Source: JANQOH01 sp965200095
Lineage (GTDB): Bacteria; Pseudomonadota; Alphaproteobacteria; UBA7887
DNA: 64,000 nucleotides
Assembly: GCA_965200095.1 (NCBI GenBank)
Contig: OZ241350.1
Coordinates: 1,550,001-1,614,000 of the forward strand
Reading direction: 5' to 3'
Shown here: one piece after another, positions 36,201 through 44,726 of the stretch
Numbering within the stretch: position 1 is the stretch's first letter
Layout: each line of letters begins with the position of its first letter
Translations under genes and position numbers: made by a program
Notes under the pieces: generated by a model
The model's database searches: none
Told to the model about the DNA's origin: nothing
Seen by the model: the letters and a program-made list of their open reading frames with translations, nothing else

Positions 36201-36514
36201 GCGACCCCGTGTTCGCTCCGCTCTTCGCCCCGGGGAGCATCGCCGAGGCGCCGATGGCGGCGCCGGCGCCGCAGCGTCTGTCGGGTCGCGTCGATCGCCT
36301 GGCGGCGACGCCCGACGCCGTGCTGGCGGTGGATTTCAAAACCGGGGGCGCGCCGGCGCGCCCGCCGCACGACTATGTGCGGCAAATGGCGGCCTATCGC
36401 GATGTCCTGCGTCTCATCTTCCCCGGCCGTCCGGTCCGCTGCGCGCTGTTGTGGCTCGACGGCCCGGCGCTGACTCCGCTCGACGACGCGCTGCTCGACG
36501 GGGCCGGCGCCTGA
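33218..36514 (+). CDS. addA: Double-strand break repair helicase AddA
   Basis: A 1098-residue UvrD-type 3'-5' helicase with a C-terminal nuclease. Motif Ia/Walker A is DASAGSGKT with Lys28, motif II is LLIDEAQDTNPEQW, motif III is AVGDPKQSIYGFQ, a late helicase motif is YVAMTRAEDRL, and the nuclease site is LAVDFKTG. The GTG at 33218 within the addB stop is chosen because the Walker A motif would otherwise be preceded by residues translated from addB. In many alphaproteobacteria trxA follows addA; here it does not, and the next gene is convergent. Confidence 0.95.
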   Translation: MIGAEAAQRRAADPAASAWVDASAGSGKTKVLVDRVLRLLLGGTAPQRILCLTFTTAAAAEMANRLHARLAVWAVAEEAELEGELETLLGAAPAPAASDSARRLLARVLDAPGGMPIMTLHAFCQSLLRRFPLEAGVPPWFEVLDEREARETMDAVQRAAIAAPGEALRDALGAVVRYVHETRVTDLLGELAGERARLRRAICDAGGLDALIQRTREAIGIAPGTAPEDIVRAACAPGAGDEDRLRALARAMTEPERGPRDTQRGMTIGSWLAADPDARIARFNDYCRAFLTEKQEPLKNVASAAALRRQPELERVVEAEQARIVCAVEDRKRATVAAATAALLTVGGAVIDAYEARKRALARLDFDDLILDATALLKRRGGAAWVLYKLDGGLDHLLIDEAQDTNPEQWEVVRALTDEFFAGEGARRAPRTVFAVGDPKQSIYGFQRADPAKFSEMKERFAERARGAGQGWSDAPLEISFRSTAPVLAAVDAVFADEDAGRGVVFGGRPVRHDPRRTGQAGRVELWEPVEADAPDEPAPWKPPVERIAVSDAVDELAERMARHIAALCDGGHMLESRRRPAQPGDVLVLVRSRGRFVHELTRQLKKAGVAVAGVDRILLAEHIAVMDLMALGRFLLLPGDDLSLAETLKSPLFGFDDEALFALAHGREGQSLWGRLVATAESDPLRADARKRLGDLLSRADRTTPWELYADLLAAGGGRRRFRSRLGAEADDPLDEFLAQALAHERAGPPSLQGFLHWLANGGVEVKRDAAPEDGAVRITTVHGAKGMEAPVVYLPDTMTVPRGDAQLVWSPDGGTVLWPVRSEYRDPLSIEWIDAAKARSREEYRRLLYVAMTRAEDRLIVCGWKGKRASRERPWREMVDAAFEGLAGATAEPGGVRALHCEQTAAPDRARDVAAVADAAGEPEPPPWMRAVPPAESTAAPRRPSRAGAVLAPEAEERGRRLHRIMQAWPAVPDTAPDADRAIAEAAVAHVRRDPVFAPLFAPGSIAEAPMAAPAPQRLSGRVDRLAATPDAVLAVDFKTGGAPARPPHDYVRQMAAYRDVLRLIFPGRPVRCALLWLDGPALTPLDDALLDGAGA

Positions 36515-36557
36515 CCGGAGGCGGCGGCGCCGGACCCGCCCCGTTGTCGCCGCGCCC

Positions 36558-37829
36558 TCAGTCGACGATGGCCTGCGACACCAGGTTGCGCAGCATCATG
36601 CGGTAGCGGACCCGGTTTTTCACGCTCTGCATCATGTAGACCACGACCAGGCGCTCGGCGGGGTCGACCCAGAAATAGGTCCCGGCATAGCCGCCCCAGA
36701 AGAACTCGCCGACCGACCCGGGCCAGGCCGACTCGCCGGCCGCGAGACGGACGCCGAACCCGAGGCCGAACCCGTAGCCGGGGCCCGGCAGGTAGAAGGC
36801 GCCGCTCTTGTCGATGCCGTCGCCCAGATGATCGGCGGTCATGTACTCGACCGTCTTGCGGCCGAGGATGCGTTCTCCGTCGAGGCTGCCGCCGTTCAGC
36901 AGCATCTGGCAGAAGCGCGCATAGTCGCCGGCGGTGGAAACGAGTCCGTGGCCTCCGGACAGCATTTTCGGCGGGCGCGTCACGTCGATGAGGTCGTCGA
37001 CGACTCCGGTGGCCGGGTCGGCCTGGGGTTCGGCGACCCGCCCGAGATCTTCTTCCGGAACATGGAAGCCGGTATCGGTCATGCCCGCAGGTTCGAACAC
37101 CCGCCGGCGCAGGAATTCGTCGAGAGGTCCGCCGGTGGCCGCCTCCATCAGCGCGCCGAGCACGTCGGTGGACCGTCCGTAGTCCCAGGCGGTTCCCGGT
37201 TGCCATAAAAGCGGCAGGCGCGCGAGGCGACGGGAATACTCCGCGACCGTCATGTCGAGCGAAAACGACGCCAGCCCGGCCGCCTTGTAGGCGTCCTTCA
37301 CCGGGCCGGCGCCGATGAAGGCGTAGGTAAGTCCCGAACTATGGCGCAACAGGTCCTGAAGCGCGATCGCGCGCTTCGCGGGAACGGCGTCGTAGCCGCG
37401 ACCGTCGGGCCGGGGAACCCCGACGGTCATGTCGGCGAATTCGGGCAGATGCCGCGAGATCGGTTCGGACAGGAGCAGCGCGCCTTCCTCCGCCAGCGTC
37501 ATCGCGGCGACGCTGAATACCGGCTTGGTCATCGAGTAGATGCGGAAGATGGAGTCGCGTTCCATGGGCGCGCCCGACGCCCGGTCGCGATACCCGAACG
37601 CTTCGTGCCAGGCGGTCTTGCCGTTACGGGCGACGAGCACGACCGCTCCCGGAATGACCCCCGCCGCCACGTCGCGCTCGAGCAGCCGCGCCACGCGGGC
37701 GAGTCGTTCCGACGACAGGCCCACCTCCTCCGGCGCGGCGGACGGCAGCGACCCCGCCGGGACCGCGCCCGCGACGAACGATGCGGCGAGCGCGAGAGCG
37801 GCGCCCGCGACCCGGTTCGCTCCGATCAT
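36558..37829 (-). CDS. Secreted serine hydrolase, class C beta-lactamase/esterase fold
   Basis: A 423-residue protein with an N-terminal hydrophobic stretch typical of a signal peptide (cleavage near AGSLPSA). It has the Ser99-Met-Thr-Lys102 catalytic tetrad, the second motif Tyr in WDYGRS and a GGYAGT segment near the C-terminus. This is the large beta-lactamase/EstB/D-aminopeptidase family, whose members include esterases and peptidases as well as beta-lactamases. Substrate cannot be assigned, and true antibiotic resistance is unlikely. It converges on addA with only 43 bp between stops. Confidence 0.85.
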   Translation of the reverse strand: MIGANRVAGAALALAASFVAGAVPAGSLPSAAPEEVGLSSERLARVARLLERDVAAGVIPGAVVLVARNGKTAWHEAFGYRDRASGAPMERDSIFRIYSMTKPVFSVAAMTLAEEGALLLSEPISRHLPEFADMTVGVPRPDGRGYDAVPAKRAIALQDLLRHSSGLTYAFIGAGPVKDAYKAAGLASFSLDMTVAEYSRRLARLPLLWQPGTAWDYGRSTDVLGALMEAATGGPLDEFLRRRVFEPAGMTDTGFHVPEEDLGRVAEPQADPATGVVDDLIDVTRPPKMLSGGHGLVSTAGDYARFCQMLLNGGSLDGERILGRKTVEYMTADHLGDGIDKSGAFYLPGPGYGFGLGFGVRLAAGESAWPGSVGEFFWGGYAGTYFWVDPAERLVVVYMMQSVKNRVRYRMMLRNLVSQAIVD

Positions 37830-37861
37830 TGCAAGGTCTCCCGGTTTGCGCGCCCGACGGC

Positions 37862-38278
37862 TCAGGGCGCGCCGCCGAACAGCCTCAGCGCCGCGAAAAG
37901 CGCCCCCGCGGCGCCGAATACGGCGAGCAGTACGGTCGCCTTGAAGTCGGCGACAGTGGCCTTGATTTTCTCGTCGAAGCGCAGGGTGGCTGCTTCGATC
38001 TTTTCTTCGAGGCGCTGGATGTCCGCCTTGTCGGCCTTGCCTTCCGCGAGCGCGGCTATCGCGGCTTCGAGACGCTGGATATCCGCCTTGTCGGCCTTGC
38101 CCTCGGCGAGCGCGTCGATCTTTTCTTCCAGGCGCTGGATATCCGCCTTGCTCGCGAAGCCCTGCACGACCGCATCGCGCACCGCCTCCGCGTGGGCCTC
38201 GGCCTGCGCGGCGGCGACGCCGGCCGCCTTGAGCTTCCGTGCGTAGGCGAGGGTGTCGAACGCGAAGGTCGTGTCCAT
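37862..38278 (-). CDS. DUF1640-family coiled-coil membrane protein
   Basis: A 138-residue protein. The first part matches the DUF1640/CCDC90 pattern (FDTLAYARKLKAAG followed by an Ala-rich helix and AEAV). Residues 44-97 form two and a half copies of a 20-residue coiled-coil repeat (KADIQRLEEKI plus a linker). A single hydrophobic segment near the C-terminus (about 112-132) should anchor it in the membrane. The ATG at 38278 is preferred, because upstream residues are Arg-rich and overlap the divergent promoter region. Function is unknown. It lies 32 bp upstream of the serine hydrolase in the same direction. Confidence 0.8.
   Translation of the reverse strand: MDTTFAFDTLAYARKLKAAGVAAAQAEAHAEAVRDAVVQGFASKADIQRLEEKIDALAEGKADKADIQRLEAAIAALAEGKADKADIQRLEEKIEAATLRFDEKIKATVADFKATVLLAVFGAAGALFAALRLFGGAP
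37988..38149. repeat. 60-bp in-frame tandem repeat in the DUF1640 gene
   Basis: About 2.7 copies of a 60-bp unit encode residues 44-97. Most copies are nearly identical at the DNA level, which implies recent duplication or gene conversion. The number of units may vary between strains. Confidence 0.85.
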
Positions 38279-38363
38279 GCGGACAGGTTTAGACCCATGG
38301 CGCGGGGCGCGCAAGGGTATGCGCCGCTTTCGCCGCCCGGCGAAGCGCGCTACGCTGCGGCGC

Positions 38364-39089
38364 ATGGAAATGCGGGAACCCTCGGCGGCGGACATCGCCC
38401 GTCGGCTGTGTCGGGAGCGCGACCGCGCGGCGCTGTCGACGGCGGCGCACGACGCCGGGGGCTGGCCCTACGGCTCGCTGGCGGTCGTGGCCTGCCGCTT
38501 CGACGGCGCGCCCCTGCTGCTGCTTTCGCGCCTCGCGCTCCACACCGCCAATCTCGCCGCAGATGCGCGTCTGTGCCTGCTCTACGACGGCACGGCGGGG
38601 TTGAAGGACCCGCTGGCCGGCGCCCGGGCGAGCGTGTTCGGCCGCGCCGAGGCCGAAGACGACCCGGCGGCGCTGGCGCGCTTCCTGCGCCGCCACCCCG
38701 CCGCCGCGCGCTACGCCGGTTTCGACGATTTCTCGCTCTGGCGAGTCGCCGTCGAGCGTATTCACGTGGTCGCCGGGTTCGGCGCGGTCGAGAGTGTCGA
38801 CGGCGCTGCGCTGGCGGCGCCGGACGCGCCGGAACTGGAGCGCGGCGAGGCGGGTATCGTGGCGTATATGAACGACAGCCAGAGCGACGCCGTGGCGGCC
38901 TGCGCCCGCTGCTTTGCACGGCGCGCGGGCGGCGCCCGGGGCTGGCGCCTCACCGGCGTCGACCCGTTCGGCATCGACCTGCGCCGGGGCGGAAGAACGG
39001 CGCGGGGATGGTTCGACTCGCCGGTGGACACGCCGCAGGCGGCCGCGAGCGCGGTCGCGCGGCTCGTGCTGACCGCGCGCGCCGCCTGA
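38364..39089 (+). CDS. HugZ/pyridoxamine-phosphate-oxidase-like protein with DUF2470-like tail
   Basis: A 241-residue protein. The N-terminal split-barrel FMN-binding domain has ALSTAAHDAGGWPYGSL and LLLLSRLALHTANL, as in HugZ-type heme-utilisation proteins. The C-terminal domain matches DUF2470 (VAYMNDSQSDAVAA and GVDPFGIDLR), but the usual Asp-His of the MNxDH motif reads Ser-Gln. A role in heme breakdown or flavin-dependent redox is plausible; the substitution makes heme function less sure. It is divergent from the DUF1640 gene with an 85-bp shared upstream region. Confidence 0.8.
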   Translation: MEMREPSAADIARRLCRERDRAALSTAAHDAGGWPYGSLAVVACRFDGAPLLLLSRLALHTANLAADARLCLLYDGTAGLKDPLAGARASVFGRAEAEDDPAALARFLRRHPAAARYAGFDDFSLWRVAVERIHVVAGFGAVESVDGAALAAPDAPELERGEAGIVAYMNDSQSDAVAACARCFARRAGGARGWRLTGVDPFGIDLRRGGRTARGWFDSPVDTPQAAASAVARLVLTARAA

Positions 39090-39104
39090 GGGGCGGGGGA
39101 CTCC

Positions 39105-40184
39105 GTGGCCGCGCCGCGTCTTGTGCCGTATCTGCATTTCCGGCCGCGCGTCGCCGCGAGCGCCCGGTTCGGCGACGATGCGACAGCGGTCGGGCGCACC
39201 GCAATCGGCGAAGATTCGGCGTTCGGCGATCTCGTGGTGTTGCGCGGCGACGGAGAACGCATCGAAATCGGCGCCGGGTGCCGGCTGATGGCGCGCGCCA
39301 CGGTGCATATTTCCGACGGTCGCCTGGCCGCGCATATCGGCGATCGCGCGACCGTCGGGCGCTACGCGCTGGTCCACGCCTGCGTCGTCGGGGACGACGC
39401 CGTGCTTTGCGACGGCGCGGTGACGATGGACGGCGCCGAGATCGGAGCGGGCGCCGTCATCGCCGCCGGAGCGCTGGTCCCCCCGGGCAAGACGCTCGAG
39501 GGCGGCGCGCTCTACGCCGGAAACCCTGCGCGCCGGGTGCGACGCCTGACCGCCGGCGAATGCGAGGCGTTCCGGCGCGCGGTGCGCAGCGGGCGCGGCG
39601 GCGCTCATCTCGATTTCACGTTGCCGCCGCTGTCGATGGCGCCCTTTTGCGGCGCGCCGACGCGCGGCGCCGGGCCGTTCCATAGCCTTGTGGGCGCGAC
39701 GCCGGAGGCGGCGCCGAGCGCCTTCGTGGCCGCCAACGCCGTGCTGCGCGGGCGGGTGCGCCTCGGCGAGTCGGTGAGCGTGTGGTATGCGACGGCGGTC
39801 TGCGGCGACCGCGCCGGGGTCGTCGTCGGCGCGCGCTCGAACATCCAGGACAACTCCATACTGTTTGCCGGATCGGGAGGCATCGACATCGGCGAGGAGG
39901 TCACGGTCGGCCACAATGTGCGCATGGGCGCCTGCCGGGTGGGGGACCGCGCGCTGATCGGGATGGGCGCCGAGGTCGCGGACGGCGTAACGGTCGAAGA
40001 AGACGCCGTGGTCGGCGCCCGCGCCTTCGTCGAATCGGGAACCGCTGTGCGCGCGGGCCATATCTGGGCCGGGCGCCCGGCGCGCGCCTTCCGCGCCGTA
40101 AGCGAGGAAGAGCGGCGCTTCTTCGCGCGGGGTTGCGCGGTATACGTGGATTATGCCGCGCGCTATCTGGCCGCGGGCGCCTGA
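39105..40184 (+). CDS. Tandem gamma-carbonic-anhydrase-like protein with split zinc site
   Basis: A 359-residue protein made of two left-handed beta-helix (hexapeptide) modules, about 1-155 and 185-355. Each ends with the AGxPAR(R/A) helix cap seen in YrdA-type gamma-carbonic anhydrases. The three zinc histidines of the family are divided. Module 1 has His68 and His91 but Arg86 in the middle position; module 2 has the middle His270 but Phe254 and Gly275 at the other two. The start is a GTG at 39105 with GGGGCGGGGGA before it. It lies 15 bp after the HugZ-like gene. It may be a metal-binding or assembly protein or a pseudo-enzyme; carbonic anhydrase activity is unproven. Confidence 0.85.
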   Translation: MAAPRLVPYLHFRPRVAASARFGDDATAVGRTAIGEDSAFGDLVVLRGDGERIEIGAGCRLMARATVHISDGRLAAHIGDRATVGRYALVHACVVGDDAVLCDGAVTMDGAEIGAGAVIAAGALVPPGKTLEGGALYAGNPARRVRRLTAGECEAFRRAVRSGRGGAHLDFTLPPLSMAPFCGAPTRGAGPFHSLVGATPEAAPSAFVAANAVLRGRVRLGESVSVWYATAVCGDRAGVVVGARSNIQDNSILFAGSGGIDIGEEVTVGHNVRMGACRVGDRALIGMGAEVADGVTVEEDAVVGARAFVESGTAVRAGHIWAGRPARAFRAVSEEERRFFARGCAVYVDYAARYLAAGA

Positions 40185-40203
40185 GGGCGCGCAAGGGGGA
40201 GCG

Positions 40204-40617
40204 ATGGCTTACTGGCTGATGAAATCCGAACCGGGGGAATACTCCTGGGACGATCTCGTGGCCGAGGGGCGCACCTATTGGGACGGCGTGCGCAACCATC
40301 AGGCAGCCAACAACATGAAGGCCATGAAAGTCGGCGACAAGGCCTTCTTCTATCATTCGGTGAGGGCGAGGGAGATCGTCGGGGTCATGGAAGTGGCGCG
40401 AGAAGCCTATCCCGACCACACCGACGAGAAGGGCCGCTTCGTGATGGTCGATGTCAAGCCGCTGGTCGCGCTGGCGAAACCGGTGACGCTTGCCGCCGTC
40501 AAGGCGGAGCCCCGCCTCGCCGATCTCGCCCTGGTCCGTCAGTCGCGGCTTTCGGTGCTGCCGGTGGGCGAGGCGCACTGGACACTGCTCTGCGAGATGG
40601 GCGGCGTGGCGCCGTGA
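40204..40617 (+). CDS. EVE domain-containing protein
   Basis: A 137-residue single-domain protein matching the EVE/PUA-like fold: AYWLMKSEP at the start, the WDGVRNHQAANNM motif, and VGDKAFFYHS leading to VGVMEV. EVE domains bind modified bases in DNA or RNA, and stand-alone versions in proteobacteria have been linked to tRNA or modified-base recognition. The ATG at 40204 follows a strong ribosome-binding site (AAGGGGGAG). It overlaps the Rieske gene by 4 bp. Confidence 0.93.
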   Translation: MAYWLMKSEPGEYSWDDLVAEGRTYWDGVRNHQAANNMKAMKVGDKAFFYHSVRAREIVGVMEVAREAYPDHTDEKGRFVMVDVKPLVALAKPVTLAAVKAEPRLADLALVRQSRLSVLPVGEAHWTLLCEMGGVAP

Positions 40618-41006
40618 CGCCGGTTGCGATCTGCGCCGTCTCCGACATCGCCGACGGGGGGACGCGGCGGCTCGCCGCGGTCGCGCCCCGCGCCCCCGAC
40701 GCCTTTCTCGTGCGCCGCGGCGGCCGGGTGTTCGGCTATGTGGACAACTGCCCGCATCGCGACCTGCCGCTGCATTTCGTTCCCGGGCGCTATCTGTCTC
40801 CCGACGGGACCGCCATTCTCTGCGTCAATCACGGCGCGCGCTTCGATATAGAAACAGGCGCCTGCCTCGGCGGGCCTTGCGCCGGGCTTTCCCTGACCCC
40901 GTTGCCGCTCGAGGCGAGCGGTCGCGTCGTGCGGCTGGCGCCGGGCGCCGCGGAGCGCTGGCGCCTCGCGCCCGACGGTCGACGGGCGCCGGGTTTGCGG
41001 GGATAA
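40614..41006 (+). CDS. Rieske [2Fe-2S] ferredoxin-type protein
   Basis: A 130-residue soluble protein. The cluster-binding motifs are Cys-Pro-His in VDNCPHRDL and Cys-x2-His in LCVNHGARFD, with a third Cys-rich stretch (CLGGPCAGL) after them as in Rieske-fold proteins. It has no membrane anchor and no oxygenase catalytic domain, so it is probably an electron carrier or nitrite-reductase-small-subunit-like protein. The GTG at 40614 overlaps the EVE stop; the two are cotranslated and the pairing recurs in alphaproteobacteria. Confidence 0.85.
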   Translation: MTPVAICAVSDIADGGTRRLAAVAPRAPDAFLVRRGGRVFGYVDNCPHRDLPLHFVPGRYLSPDGTAILCVNHGARFDIETGACLGGPCAGLSLTPLPLEASGRVVRLAPGAAERWRLAPDGRRAPGLRG

Positions 41007-41032
41007 TCCGGACCGGAACAAGGGAGAAGCGA

Positions 41033-42988
<1,956 letters not shown>

Positions 42989-43046
42989 ACGGAGCGTCGC
43001 CGGCGAGGCGAGAACACGCCGGGCGCCCGGGAGAAAGGGAGAATCC

Positions 43047-44300
43047 ATGCGTTGCGAAGTGGTGGCGGTCGGCACCGAGTTGCTGCTCGGACAGATCGTC
43101 GACACCAATTCGAGCTGGATCGGCGAGCGGCTCGCGCTCGCCGGGATCGACTCCCATTTCCAGACGAAGGTGGGCGACAATCTCGAACGGATGGTTTCGT
43201 GCATCCGCCTCGCCCTGTCGCGCGCCGACGCGGCGATCGTCTGCGGCGGCCTCGGCCCGACGCAGGACGACATCACGCGAGAGGCGCTCGCCGTCGTCAT
43301 GGGCGTCGAACTGCGGCGCGACGCCGAAATGGGAGCGCGCATCCGCCATATGTTCGAATCGCGCGGGCGCCGCATGACCGGGAACAACCTCCGGCAGGCG
43401 GAGCTGCCCGAAGGCGCGTCGTTCATCCCGCAAATGCCGGGGACCGCGCCCGGCCTGATCTGCCCCGTCGGCGCGGACAAGGCAGTCTATGCGGTGCCCG
43501 GCGTGCCGTGGGAAATGCGGCTGATGATCGAGGGTTCGGTGCTGCCCGATCTCGGACGCCGCGCCGGCGTGTCGGCGGCGATCCGCAGCCGCGTCATCAA
43601 GACATGGGGCGAGACCGAGTCCGGCCTCGCCGAACGTCTCGCCGGACGCATCGCCGCGCTCGACCGTTCGGGCGCAGCGACTCTCGCCTTCCAGGCCAGC
43701 GGCATCGAGGGGCTGAAGGTGCGCATCACCGCCAAGGCCGACGACGAGGCGACGGCGCGTTCGCGCGTCGCCGAGGAGGAGGAGCGGGTGCGCGAGATCC
43801 TCGGCGACGCGGTGTTCGGCGCCGACGACGAGACGATGGAGTCGGTGGTGCTCGACATGCTGCGCGCGCGCGGCGCGACGCTGGCGGTGGCGGAAACCCT
43901 GACCGGCGGCCTGATCGGTTCGCGGATGACCGGCGTCCCCGGTGCGGGCGAGGCGTTTCGGGGCGCTCTGGTCTCGACCCCCGACCGCGCGCCGGGGGGC
44001 CTCGCCGGCCTGCCCGACGCGCCGGTGGCGTCGCCGGAGATGGCGTCGGCGCTCGCCGCCGCCGCGCGCCGAGCCCTCGGCGCCGACGCCGGCCTGGCGA
44101 CGACGGGGGTCCCGGGCCCCGAACCGGCCAACGGCCATGCGCCGGGGACGGTGTTCCTCGGTCTCGCGCTGGGCGACCGCGTGGAGGCCCGCGAGATCCG
44201 CCTGCCCGGGCGCGGCCGGCGCATCCGCGAATATGCGACCATAAGCCTCCTCAATCTTTTCCGGCGCGCGCTGCTCGGCTTGCCGCCGTCGGCGCTGTAG
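43047..44300 (+). CDS. cinA: CinA family protein with altered PncC-like C-terminal domain
   Basis: A 417-residue protein. The N-terminal COG1058/MoCF domain (1 to about 170) has GTELLLGQIVDTNS and GGLGPTQDD and normally hydrolyses ADP-ribose. The C-terminal domain corresponds to PncC, the NMN deamidase. There the usual AES-x-TGG reads AETLTGG, and the VxYSNEAK-type segment with Tyr and Lys reads LVSTPDRAP. The deamidase is therefore probably inactive or altered, although the fold (GVPGPEPANGHAPGTV) is kept. Good ribosome-binding site GGGAGAA before ATG 43047. The following B12-binding gene is 11 bp away. Confidence 0.9.
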   Translation: MRCEVVAVGTELLLGQIVDTNSSWIGERLALAGIDSHFQTKVGDNLERMVSCIRLALSRADAAIVCGGLGPTQDDITREALAVVMGVELRRDAEMGARIRHMFESRGRRMTGNNLRQAELPEGASFIPQMPGTAPGLICPVGADKAVYAVPGVPWEMRLMIEGSVLPDLGRRAGVSAAIRSRVIKTWGETESGLAERLAGRIAALDRSGAATLAFQASGIEGLKVRITAKADDEATARSRVAEEEERVREILGDAVFGADDETMESVVLDMLRARGATLAVAETLTGGLIGSRMTGVPGAGEAFRGALVSTPDRAPGGLAGLPDAPVASPEMASALAAAARRALGADAGLATTGVPGPEPANGHAPGTVFLGLALGDRVEAREIRLPGRGRRIREYATISLLNLFRRALLGLPPSAL

Positions 44301-44311
44301 CGGGGCGAAGC

Positions 44312-44725
44312 ATGACGGAAGCGCCTGTCATCCGCGTGCTCGTCGCCAAGGTCGGCCTCGACGGACACGACCGCGGGGTGAAGATCGTCGCCCGCAGCCT
44401 CCGCGACGCCGGCATGGATGTAATCTATACGGGGCTGCACAAGACTCCGGAGGAAGTGGTGCGCGCCGCCGTGGACGAAGATGTCGACGTGCTCGGCATC
44501 GGCTTGCTCTCGGGCGCGCACATGACCGTTTTCCCGCGCGTGATCGCGCTCCTGAAGGAGGCCGGGGCCGACGACATCCTGCTGGTCGGCGGCGGCGTGA
44601 TGCCCGATGAGGATGCGGTCGCGCTCAGGGAAATGGGCGTCGCCGAGCTGCTGTTGCAGGACACCCCGCCCGACGCCATCGTCGCCGCGATCCGCCGCCT
44701 GGTCGCAGAACGGGGGCCGCGCTGA
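44312..44725 (+). CDS. hcmB: Small B12-binding subunit of an acyl-CoA mutase (HcmB-type)
   Basis: A 137-residue stand-alone cobalamin-binding domain: DGHDRG with His19 as the lower cobalt ligand, GLLSGAHM and the VGGGVMPDED motif. Two-subunit B12 mutases (2-hydroxyisobutyryl-CoA and some ethylmalonyl- or methylmalonyl-type enzymes) use a separate small subunit of this size. It begins the unit small subunit-ligase-meaB-large subunit. The hcm assignment depends on the active-site residues in the large subunit at 47116-48882. Confidence 0.85.
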   Translation: MTEAPVIRVLVAKVGLDGHDRGVKIVARSLRDAGMDVIYTGLHKTPEEVVRAAVDEDVDVLGIGLLSGAHMTVFPRVIALLKEAGADDILLVGGGVMPDEDAVALREMGVAELLLQDTPPDAIVAAIRRLVAERGPR

Positions 44726-44726
44726 C

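Noticed and set aside
36558..37829. Antibiotic-resistance beta-lactamase
   Set aside because: The SxxK motif and signal peptide fit the broad serine hydrolase family, but the second motif (YGR) is not the Y-x-N of AmpC and no regulator is adjacent.
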